From Verrucomicrobiales bacterium (GTDB lineage: Bacteria > Verrucomicrobiota > Verrucomicrobiia > Limisphaerales > UBA1096), in the NCBI GenBank assembly GCA_011523195.1, contig WTHH01000159.1, forward strand, positions 1-5,093: DNA of 5,093 bases, in the 5' to 3' direction. The translations under genes were made by a program, and so were the position numbers. Numbering within the stretch: the first letter of the stretch is position 1; each line of letters opens with the position of its first letter. Under the pieces are notes generated by a model. It was given only the letters and a program-made list of their open reading frames with translations, did no database searches and was not told where the DNA came from. Shown piece after piece: positions 1-5,093 of the stretch.

Positions 1-1000
1 CATCCGGGTCGAGCTTGGATTTGCGTGCGAGTTCGTCGATCTTGCCTGCCTCGACGCCGGCAGCTCGATGCGCCGCCCAGATGTAGTCGCCGGTCTGCTG
101 CTTCACCTGTTTGCGGATGCGCGCGTACTGTTCCTTCTCGTAATTCTTCAGGCTGTCCTCGCGGCGTTTGCGCTCCTTTTCAAACGACGCACGCTGAACG
201 GGATCGATCGAGTCACTGATGAAAGGTTTATCCTTCGGCTCGTGGCTGCTGGCGAACACGCCATACAGCGAGTAGTAGTCCGCGGTGGGCACCGGGTCGT
301 ATTTGTGGTCGTGGCACCGCGCACAACTGACGGTCAGCCCCATCATGCCTCGGGTCACCACGTCGATGCGGTCGTCGATGATGTCGTGCGGGTTGTTCAA
401 AAAACGACGACCCAGCGTGAGGAACCCCATCGCCGCCAGTGGTCGTTTGTCTTCGCCCAGCTCAAGCCGGTCGGCCGCCAGTTGCTCGATCAAAAAACGG
501 TCAAACGGTAGGTCATTGTTGAAGGCGTCGATGACGTAATCCCGATAGGTGTACGAGTGGGTGAACAGCCGCGCCTGATTGCCGGCGAGGTAGCCCTTGG
601 TGTCGGCGTAGCGGGCCACATCCAGCCAGTGCCGCGCCCAGCGCTCGCCAAAACGAGGCGAGGCAAGCAGCCGATCGACCAACTCGCGGTAGGCATCGGG
701 CCAGGTGCTGTTGACAAACGCTTCAACCTCCCCCGGCGATGGCGGCAGGCCGGCGAGGTCGAATGACAATCGGCGGATCAACGTACGCCGATCCGCCCGC
801 TTTGCCGGCTGCATTTTGTTTTCGCGCAGCTTGGCCAACACAAAACGGTCGATGTCACTGCTTGGCCAGGCTGAGTCGATGACCGGTACGGCAGGCCGCT
901 TCACCGGCTGAAACGCCCAATGCCCTTCCGCCGCCCCAGCCTTCCCGGCGACGGCGAGGGTCATCACGACAAAAGCGATTATTATGAATGATCGTGTCAT
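1..1000 (-). CDS. Secreted DUF1549-type (planctomycete cytochrome-like) protein, N-terminal part
   Basis: The gene starts at ATG 1000-998 and runs off the left edge, so 333 residues are visible of a family whose members usually reach 700-1100. Residues 1-24 form a signal peptide (MTR, hydrophobic FIIIAFVVMTLAV, then AGAA), so the product is exported. Residues 27-32 (HWAFQP) are the usual lead-in, and DUF1549 starts near residue 48 (SDIDRFVLAKL). Family blocks visible are RLSFDLAGLPP (77-87), RFGERWARHWLDVARYAD (116-133) and CARCHDHKYDP (226 onward). CARCH fits the CxxCH haem-attachment pattern, but haem binding in this family is not proven. After about residue 255 comes a charged, helix-prone KERKRRED stretch. 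A DUF1553 domain would be expected beyond the window edge. Function is unknown; roles in degradation of complex carbon are often proposed. The start overlaps the DUF4126 stop as ATGA, and GGAGG lies 7 bases upstream, so translation is probably coupled. Confidence 0.93.
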   Translation of the reverse strand, partial: MTRSFIIIAFVVMTLAVAGKAGAAEGHWAFQPVKRPAVPVIDSAWPSSDIDRFVLAKLRENKMQPAKRADRRTLIRRLSFDLAGLPPSPGEVEAFVNSTWPDAYRELVDRLLASPRFGERWARHWLDVARYADTKGYLAGNQARLFTHSYTYRDYVIDAFNNDLPFDRFLIEQLAADRLELGEDKRPLAAMGFLTLGRRFLNNPHDIIDDRIDVVTRGMMGLTVSCARCHDHKYDPVPTADYYSLYGVFASSHEPKDKPFISDSIDPVQRASFEKERKRREDSLKNYEKEQYARIRKQVKQQTGDYIWAAHRAAGVEAGKIDELARKSKLDPD

Positions 1001-1590
1001 CTTAGTGCCTCCATGGCGGCGCGTCTTCGGCGGCAAATCCAGATAAACACCCCCGTAAAAACCAACAGCAACGAGACAGCCAGCGCGAGGGGCGCGATCA
1101 CCACCGCGAGCAGCGATCCCAAAAACGAGTAGCCGGTCTCGACCGTGGCCACCACCGGATTGCCCAGCCCGCCGGTGGTGACGGTGGACGCCGCCCGGGC
1201 CACAACTGTGGTCGCCTGCACAGCCCCGGCCGCACCACCCCCGGCGACCACGCCCAGCACCCACTGCAGCCACGGCTCCATGTCGACGAGGAACGCCGCC
1301 GTGATAAGTGTGCCGGCCACCACCGCCGCCGGAGTGGCGAGCGTGTCGAGAAAGTTGTCGATGATCGGGAGGTAGTAGCCGGCGATTTCAAAAATCGCAG
1401 CCACAAGAAAAACAACGAACGCCGGGTCACTCTGGAGCCAGCTAAAATTTTCAGCCAGTTGCACGTAGGTTTCGCCCTCCGTCTTCTCGGCACGGGTGGC
1501 GATGCAGACCGCCAGCAACGGCACGAAGACGCGAAACCCGCAGGTCGCGCTGAGCGCTAGGCCGATCAGGGCTGCCATCGCCGTGTCCAT
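997..1590 (-). CDS. DUF4126 family multi-pass inner-membrane protein
   Basis: A 197-residue, strongly hydrophobic protein matching the DUF4126 family. Family-like segments are the start (LALSATCGFRVFVPLLAV, 11-28) and EIAGYYLPIIDNFLDTLATP (68-87), with the usual charged E and the P..D...D pattern. I see about five membrane segments: residues 5-31, 57-75, 88-102, 108-128 and 157-186. A GGGAAGA stretch lies at 118-124. A C-terminal RRRR cluster (187-190) points to a cytoplasmic tail by the positive-inside rule. The family has no settled biochemical role. The ATG at 1590-1588 has no recognisable Shine-Dalgarno sequence; an in-frame ATG four codons later (1578) is no better. It lies 39 bases after the ATPase stop and overlaps the DUF1549 start by four bases (ATGA), so it looks like part of the same operon. 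Whether it works with the transporter is only inferred from position. Confidence 0.87.
   Translation of the reverse strand: MDTAMAALIGLALSATCGFRVFVPLLAVCIATRAEKTEGETYVQLAENFSWLQSDPAFVVFLVAAIFEIAGYYLPIIDNFLDTLATPAAVVAGTLITAAFLVDMEPWLQWVLGVVAGGGAAGAVQATTVVARAASTVTTGGLGNPVVATVETGYSFLGSLLAVVIAPLALAVSLLLVFTGVFIWICRRRRAAMEALR
1008..1012 (-). promoter_or_regulatory. Shine-Dalgarno site for the DUF1549 gene
   Basis: On the minus strand GGAGG is followed by a 7-base spacer (CACTAAG) and then the ATG at 1000-998. It lies inside the last codons of the DUF4126 gene, whose TGA overlaps this ATG. The site fixes the start of the DUF1549 gene and supports translational coupling of the two. Confidence 0.8.
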
Positions 1591-1629
1591 ACGGGGAAAC
1601 TACCAACCGGGATTCCCGCGAACAACCAT

Positions 1630-2289
1630 TCAGTTCCCGGCCAACCGGCCCTGCTCGAGTCGAATCACGCGGCTGGCGACGGAGTCGGCCGCGGTGCCGT
1701 GTGTCACCAGCACGACCGTCCCGCCCGCCTTGTGGAATTCCGTGAAATGACCAATGACGCTGGCCGCGTTTTCCGGGTCGAGGTTGCCGGTCGGCTCGTC
1801 GGCCAGCAGCACGCCGGGACGGTTCAACATCGCCCGAGCCACTGCCAAACGCTGGCGTTCCCCCGCGCTCAGTTCATCCGGCCGATGCGTGGCGCGCTTG
1901 GCCAAGCCGAACTGCTCGAGCAACTCGTTCGCCCGGGTGCGTGCCTCCGCGCTTGGCCAAGCAGGAGCGGCCAGCAAAATATTTTCCAGCAGGCTCAGAT
2001 ACGGCACGAGGTGAAACATTTGAAAAACAAAGCCCACCTTGTCCGCCCGGGCACGGGCCCGCTCGGTGGAGGACATCGCGTAAAGATTTTCGCCGTCCAG
2101 CGTCACGGTGCCGGCGCTTGGCTGTTGCATGCCACCGATCGACAGGAGCAGCGTGGTTTTGCCGGAGCCGCTTGGCCCGCGCACGACCACGAATTCACCG
2201 GCCCCGATCTCCAGCGACACGCGGTCAAGGCTTACGACCTCGGAGCAGTTGCGGCGGAATGTCTTGGTTAGTTCGCTGCAGTGAATCAT
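1630..2289 (-). CDS. ABC transporter ATP-binding protein, MacB/LolD-like family
   Basis: A 219-residue nucleotide-binding subunit, the usual length for LolD/MacB-type (DevA-like) ATPases. All catalytic motifs are intact: Walker A GPSGSGKT (38-45), Q-loop Q90 in FVFQMFHL, signature LSAGERQR (140-147), Walker B VLLADE (160-165), D-loop NLD (169-171) and switch H197 (VTHG). The signature has Ala where LSGGE is commonest, a seemingly tolerated change. The start is ATG 2289-2287, preceded by GGAGG with a 7-base spacer. The frame is open to an ATG at 2472, but those 61 extra residues are low-complexity and overlap the permease gene, so I reject that start. It begins two bases after the permease stop. 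The subunit is cytoplasmic and should hydrolyse ATP to drive the FtsX-type permease encoded just upstream. In this superfamily (3.A.1.122-like) such pairs extract lipoproteins or export peptides, drugs or glycolipids; the substrate here cannot be read from sequence. Confidence 0.95.
   Translation of the reverse strand: MIHCSELTKTFRRNCSEVVSLDRVSLEIGAGEFVVVRGPSGSGKTTLLLSIGGMQQPSAGTVTLDGENLYAMSSTERARARADKVGFVFQMFHLVPYLSLLENILLAAPAWPSAEARTRANELLEQFGLAKRATHRPDELSAGERQRLAVARAMLNRPGVLLADEPTGNLDPENAASVIGHFTEFHKAGGTVVLVTHGTAADSVASRVIRLEQGRLAGN
1896..1907. repeat. 12-bp palindrome GCTTGGCCAAGC, copy 1
   Basis: A perfect 12-bp inverted repeat inside the ATPase gene, encoding part of GLAKR. It combines both orientations of the octamer GGCCAAGC that recurs through the window. 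An identical copy lies at 1951-1962, exactly 55 bp away start to start. Confidence 0.7.
1951..1962. repeat. 12-bp palindrome GCTTGGCCAAGC, copy 2
   Basis: This second perfect copy is also in the ATPase gene, but is read in a different codon phase (encoding AWPSA rather than GLAKR). The identity is therefore at the DNA level and not due to a repeated peptide. Confidence 0.7.
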
Positions 2290-2291
2290 GA

Positions 2292-3443
2292 TCAATCCTC
2301 CCTGAGCGACGCCGCCGGGTCCTGCGACACCGCAAGTGTGGTGGGAATGAAAGCAACCAGCGCGGCAAACACCGGCATGGCCACCGCCAACTGGCTGACA
2401 AGGTTCCAGTTTGGCTTGATGGCGTTCTTCGTCACCGGAAACAGCTCCGGCCCGAACTGCAGCCCTAGCCATGTGCCGAGCAGTGCTCCGGCCAACGATG
2501 CCGCCAGGCCAAGCAGGATCGCCTTGCCAAGAAAAAGGCCAGCGATCTGGCCGCCGCGCTTGCCAATCGCCCGGAGCACGCCGATCTCCTGCCGCCGATC
2601 GCGGACGTTGATGACGAAAAGCACCGCCACCCAGAGCGCCCCGATTAAAAGCACGGTTGGCAGGACGAATTGGTTTACCCGCTCGCGAGTCTGGCGCTGC
2701 TTGGCCCGGGCATCAGCCTGCACCCGTTTTTGCACCACCTGTACCCCGGGCAAAATCTCGCCGATTGTCTTGCGCAGGATCGACAACGGATCCTGATCGG
2801 CCGTAAGGCAAAGACAATCGATCGCCTCGATCTCGTTGATCTTCCTCGCCAGTTGCAACGTCGCCTGCGCGTCCTCCAATCGCATAAACACCGTGATGTC
2901 GTCCTGCGTGCCGGTCTCGATTGCGTCGTTGACGATCTCGTAAGAAGCAGTGCCGACGTGGAATTTGTCCCCCTTCTTTTTCTTCAACGCGCGCGCGATC
3001 TCGGAGCCGACATGAACCGTGCCGGGCTTGATTTTGAATCCCATCGGCTTCTTGCCCTGCCCCGGCGCAACGTAGGTTTCCGAGAGACCGACGAGCATTA
3101 TCGTCTCGCCGTTGATCGTGTACTCATGCCGCAGTGTGCCGACGAGATGGTTGAACTCCACATTATTGGTCAGGCTGGTCGCGAGCCGGTCGAGCATTGA
3201 GGCATCCATCATCCGCCTCGAATATCCATCACGATAAAACTGCCCAAGATCGGTCTCCGCCGGGATGATGCGGAGGTTGAATCCCATGTCGCGGGTGACT
3301 CGGCGCGTTTCGCGTTCGTCCGCCTCGGCGATCAACTTGCCCATGCTGATCGTCGCCGCCACAGCCGCCAGCCCGGTGAACATCAGCAGCGCATTCCATT
3401 TGCGGAAGGCGATCTCACGGATGATTTGTGACCAGGGCGACAC
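2292..3443 (-). CDS. ABC transporter permease, FtsX/MacB-type
   Basis: A 383-residue permease with the classic four-helix layout: TM1 near 17-37, an extracytoplasmic domain of about 220 residues, then TM2 near 260-280, TM3 near 300-328 and TM4 near 350-372. The loop after TM2 carries the FtsX-family coupling segment RDRRQEIGVLRAIGKRGGQI (281-300), thought to contact the ATPase. The C-terminus ends in DPAASLRED, like the DP..(A/S)LR ending of MacB and LolC/E. The size and the large periplasmic domain fit MacB- or DevC-like subunits. The start is GTG 3443-3441, directly abutting the TGA of the preceding gene; GGAGGGG lies 7 bases upstream and the next in-frame ATG (M21) is inside TM1, so GTG is preferred. 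The periplasmic domain has a Cys-Leu-Cys (210-212) and a KKKK cluster (154-157). It should form a homodimer with the adjacent ATPase. No adaptor of the MacA/HlyD type is encoded in the window. Confidence 0.94.
   Translation of the reverse strand: MSPWSQIIREIAFRKWNALLMFTGLAAVAATISMGKLIAEADERETRRVTRDMGFNLRIIPAETDLGQFYRDGYSRRMMDASMLDRLATSLTNNVEFNHLVGTLRHEYTINGETIMLVGLSETYVAPGQGKKPMGFKIKPGTVHVGSEIARALKKKKGDKFHVGTASYEIVNDAIETGTQDDITVFMRLEDAQATLQLARKINEIEAIDCLCLTADQDPLSILRKTIGEILPGVQVVQKRVQADARAKQRQTRERVNQFVLPTVLLIGALWVAVLFVINVRDRRQEIGVLRAIGKRGGQIAGLFLGKAILLGLAASLAGALLGTWLGLQFGPELFPVTKNAIKPNWNLVSQLAVAMPVFAALVAFIPTTLAVSQDPAASLRED
2297..2303 (-). promoter_or_regulatory. Shine-Dalgarno site deciding the ATPase start
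   Basis: The minus strand reads AGGGAGG, then seven bases (ATTGATC), then ATG at 2289. This near-ideal site sits in the last codons of the permease gene. It is the main reason for choosing the 2289 start over the upstream in-frame ATG at 2472. Confidence 0.85.
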
Positions 3444-4682
3444 TCAGCTTCCCCTCCGCAACAGGACGATCCCACCGCCGCCAAGCGCCACCACGGCGAT
3501 CAACGCCACCGTCCACGCGAGCGGGTTCGAGCCAGTCGGCTCCTCGACAGCAGGCTCGGTTTTCGCTGCAGCCGGCTCCGGCGTGAGCGTGGGCTGCGGG
3601 GTCACGGCCGGCTGTTCGGTCGTGACCATCGCGATCTCTTCCATCGGTTCCTCGATGCCGATGATCTCCTCGCTGTAACCCAACGCGAGTTGGTCAAAGT
3701 TATCCGAGGCCGACTGCGGCTTGCCGCTTGGCCGAGAGTTCGGGCCGCGCGCAATGATGCGACTAATCTCGGCTTTCACCTTCGGGTTGTCGGGATCAAA
3801 ACCCAGCTCGGCGAAGGCGGCCTGTTTTTCCGCGCGACCCCACGCGAGCGGAAATCGTTCGCCCTGCATCCACACACGGTCGAGGCCGCACTCGCAATCC
3901 TGTCCCACCACGGCCATCGCCTCCTGCAGCGCCGTCCGGGTGATCAACCCGCCACGCATCGACTCGCCCACGCGGCGGCCGCGCCCCATCACCACCACCG
4001 CCTGCGGCTCCGGCGTCGGGCTCGTGTCCAAACCGAGGCTCCAAAGCAAAATGGTCTCCTCCGCCATGCGGTCAACCGGCAGGCGCACCACCACCGGCGG
4101 ATGCTCCACCGGCTTGGGCATCTCCGGCATCAGCTTGGTAATTGCCTCAATGGCCTCGACTGCGGCGGTGTGGGCGCGCTTGGTTTGCGCGGCGTCCGTG
4201 CCGTCCACCAGCAGCACCACCGTGTAGGCGGGAATGAGTTTTTCCAACAGGGCATCGCGCGTTGGCGAGGCGATGATGGATTGAGCCAAATCCCACTCCG
4301 GCTCGCCAGCCCCGGCCTCCAAGCCTGGCCAAGCGATTGAGTGCGACCGTTTGCCATCCGGCGAAACCAGCACCAGCCCCTCGCGGCCCGGCTCGCGCTT
4401 GGCCACCTCAAAAATCACGTTGGAATCCCCAAACAACGTCCGTGCCGCCTGGACAAGCGCACCGGCCGCATCCGGCGTTTCGGGGTCTTCGACGTAAAAA
4501 CGGAGCGTGTATCGCTCATTGCCCAGATCCGCAAAACCGACATCCCGCACCGAGTAACGACACGCCTCGGCCAACGGCAGACCCAGCGCGATAGCAGCAA
4601 TTAAAATGAAAATTCGGCTCAGCAACGTCGGCGAACGATACGTTCCCGCTCGTTGACCGCAAAGCCAAAACCGCCCTAGCAT
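3444..4682 (-). CDS. Secreted, C-terminally membrane-anchored protein of unknown function
   Basis: I do not recognise this 412-residue family. Residues 1-40 look like a signal peptide: a long basic n-region, core IFILIAAIALGLPL, then AEA before Cys41. This is not a strict lipobox, because the -3 position is Ala. The mature part opens with CRYSVRDVGFADLG (41-54). Two alpha/beta-like stretches follow (about 58-185 and 196-265); the second runs VVVRLP, then QAVVVMGRGRRVG, then QDCECGLDR with Cys263 and Cys265, faintly thioredoxin-like in order. Residues 355-386 are a Pro/Thr/Glu/Ala-rich linker, then one membrane helix (387-408) and a short RRGS tail. The body should therefore face the periplasm. 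ATG 4682 lacks a Shine-Dalgarno sequence; TTG at 4625-4623 would give a more typical 21-residue signal peptide. An ATG at 4850 is in frame but would overlap the divergent recombinase. It abuts the permease gene with no gap, so it is probably a transporter partner. Confidence 0.8.
   Translation of the reverse strand: MLGRFWLCGQRAGTYRSPTLLSRIFILIAAIALGLPLAEACRYSVRDVGFADLGNERYTLRFYVEDPETPDAAGALVQAARTLFGDSNVIFEVAKREPGREGLVLVSPDGKRSHSIAWPGLEAGAGEPEWDLAQSIIASPTRDALLEKLIPAYTVVLLVDGTDAAQTKRAHTAAVEAIEAITKLMPEMPKPVEHPPVVVRLPVDRMAEETILLWSLGLDTSPTPEPQAVVVMGRGRRVGESMRGGLITRTALQEAMAVVGQDCECGLDRVWMQGERFPLAWGRAEKQAAFAELGFDPDNPKVKAEISRIIARGPNSRPSGKPQSASDNFDQLALGYSEEIIGIEEPMEEIAMVTTEQPAVTPQPTLTPEPAAAKTEPAVEEPTGSNPLAWTVALIAVVALGGGGIVLLRRGS
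3451..3457 (-). promoter_or_regulatory. Shine-Dalgarno site supporting the permease GTG start
   Basis: The minus strand reads GGAGGGG, then AAGCTGA (which contains the upstream stop codon), then GTG at 3443. The 7-base spacing is ideal and justifies a GTG start with no gap after the preceding gene. Confidence 0.8.
4653..4682 (+). promoter_or_regulatory. Possible sigma-70-like promoter for the recombinase gene
   Basis: TTGACC (4653-4658) and TAGCAT (4677-4682) are separated by 18 bases and match the -35 and -10 consensus at five and four of six positions. The ATG at 4695 lies only 12 bases past the -10 box, so the transcript would be almost leaderless, in line with the lack of a clear Shine-Dalgarno sequence. 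It overlaps the start of the minus-strand gene. This is weak, pattern-only evidence in a phylum whose promoters are poorly characterised. Confidence 0.25.
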
Positions 4683-4694
4683 CGCCGCAGCGAG

Positions 4695-5093
4695 ATGCAG
4701 GCTTTGATTGAAGATTTCGGGCAGTACCTCCGCCACGAGCGGGGGCAGTCCGAGCACACCCAAAAAGCCTACTGCAATATCCTCAACCGGTTTGCCGACT
4801 GGGCCAAGGGCGAGTCGATCGAGCGCTGGAACGAGGTCACGCTCACCCATCTACTTGGCTACCTGCAGCATCAGCGCGAGGACAACAATCCCGAACCTGA
4901 GGACGAGCTGAAAAAACGGGGGCGTCCCCGCAGCGAATCGGCCAAACTCAGCACAGCCAGCCTATACCTCGAGATCGCCGCTTTGAAGGCGTTCTTCCGT
5001 TTTTGTGTGCAGGAAGAATTTCTTCCCACCAACCACGCCGAGAACCTCAGCCTGCCTCGCCGATGGAAACGCCTGCCCAAGGCATTGACGCCA
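4695..5093 (+). CDS. XerC/XerD-like tyrosine recombinase, N-terminal part
   Basis: The first 133 residues of a site-specific recombinase, cut by the right edge. Residues 1-60 (LIEDFGQYLRHERGQSEHTQKAY, then FADWAKG) and 85-115 (LSTASLYLEIAALKAFFRF, then LPTNHAENL) form the SAM-like core-binding domain that grips one arm of the recombination site. RRWKRLPKALTP (122-133) is the familiar link to the catalytic domain. The catalytic Arg-His-Arg-Tyr residues lie beyond the window, so activity cannot be judged and XerC versus XerD cannot be settled. Full-length relatives have about 300 residues. A stretch of roughly 20 residues (62-84, with DELKKRGRPRSES) replaces the usual short loop between helices. 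The start is the first ATG after an in-frame TAG at 4677; there is no good Shine-Dalgarno site. Housekeeping chromosome-dimer resolution is the likeliest role, since no other mobile-element gene is nearby, but an integrase is possible. Confidence 0.9.
   Translation, partial: MQALIEDFGQYLRHERGQSEHTQKAYCNILNRFADWAKGESIERWNEVTLTHLLGYLQHQREDNNPEPEDELKKRGRPRSESAKLSTASLYLEIAALKAFFRFCVQEEFLPTNHAENLSLPRRWKRLPKALTP

Larger units (their letters stand above)
829..4404. repeat. Dispersed, over-represented octamer GGCCAAGC/GCTTGGCC
   Basis: By hand scan, GCTTGGCC on the plus strand starts at 829, 860, 1896, 1951, 2170, 2699, 3726 and 4397; GGCCAAGC starts at 1900, 1955, 2507 and 4327. That is 12 matches, against roughly 0.3 expected from a 60% GC composition (my estimate). 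Seven-base versions occur also at 2116 and 3480. Copies fall in the DUF1549, ATPase, permease and anchored-protein genes; none lies in the DUF4126 gene or the recombinase fragment. In the sense orientation it is read in two codon phases (as Ala-Lys or Pro-Ser), and on the other strand in further phases, so peptide conservation does not explain it. Confidence 0.6.

Noticed and set aside
68..511. Plus-strand open frame of 147 codons
   Set aside because: It lies wholly antisense to the DUF1549 gene, whose family motifs are clear on the minus strand. The plus-strand translation shows no recognisable domain.
1608..1618. CGGGATTCCCG hairpin as a terminator between the ATPase and DUF4126 genes
   Set aside because: The stem is only four base pairs with a three-base loop, and no T-run follows on either strand.
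1699..2271. Plus-strand open frame of 190 codons
   Set aside because: It is antisense to the ATPase gene, which has every ABC motif intact.
2290..2472. Upstream extension of the ATPase to an ATG at 2472
   Set aside because: The extra 61 residues have no ABC character and overlap the permease C-terminus. A strong Shine-Dalgarno sequence supports the start at 2289.
3690..4340. Plus-strand open frame of 216 codons
   Set aside because: It is antisense to the anchored-protein gene and rich in His, Arg and Leu, as expected from a GC-rich shadow frame. The minus-strand frame has a signal peptide, a membrane helix and operon spacing.
4683..4694. A dif or attachment site beside the recombinase gene
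   Set aside because: The gap is only 12 bases and no paired 11-bp inverted arms of dif type are visible around it. No direct repeat marks an element boundary.
4683..4850. Upstream extension of the anchored protein to an ATG at 4850
   Set aside because: It would overlap the conserved N-terminal domain of the recombinase on the other strand and would bury the signal peptide behind about 80 residues.

Overview
The window looks like a chromosomal piece from a member of the Planctomycetota-Verrucomicrobiota (PVC) group, GC-rich at roughly 60% by eye. The strongest clue is the left-hand gene, a secreted DUF1549-type protein with a CARCHDHKYDP motif. This family is greatly expanded in Planctomycetes and Verrucomicrobia. 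The DUF4126 membrane protein next to it has a close fit to versions I associate with the same group, but the phylum itself is an inference.

Five genes lie head to tail on the minus strand. In transcription order (right to left) they are: a secreted protein of unknown function with a C-terminal membrane anchor and a Cys-Glu-Cys motif (4682 to 3444); an FtsX/MacB-type ABC permease (3443 to 2292); its ATPase (2289 to 1630); a DUF4126 multi-pass membrane protein (1590 to 997); and the 5' part of the DUF1549 protein (1000 down to the window edge). Junctions are very tight: TGA followed directly by GTG, then a 2-base gap, then a 39-base gap, then an ATGA overlap. Clear Shine-Dalgarno sequences precede three of the five starts. 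I read this as one operon that exports or extracts something across the inner membrane, with a surface-anchored partner and a downstream secreted, possibly haem-binding, protein. The substrate is unknown. No MacA/HlyD-type adaptor or outer-membrane channel is present in the window.

On the plus strand at the right edge, only 12 bases from the first operon gene, begins a XerC/XerD-like tyrosine recombinase (4695 onward). Only its N-terminal DNA-binding domain is inside the window. It is divergently transcribed and has an unusual basic/acidic insert.

Two observations go beyond gene annotation. First, the octamer GGCCAAGC (or its complement GCTTGGCC) occurs 12 times in about 3.6 kb, against an expectation of well under one, in several codon phases and both orientations, including two 12-bp palindromic copies 55 bp apart. 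Second, the anchored protein and the permease both carry CxC motifs in regions predicted to face the periplasm. No tRNA, rRNA, CRISPR array, insertion sequence or convincing terminator was seen. No stretch over 300 bases lacks a gene.
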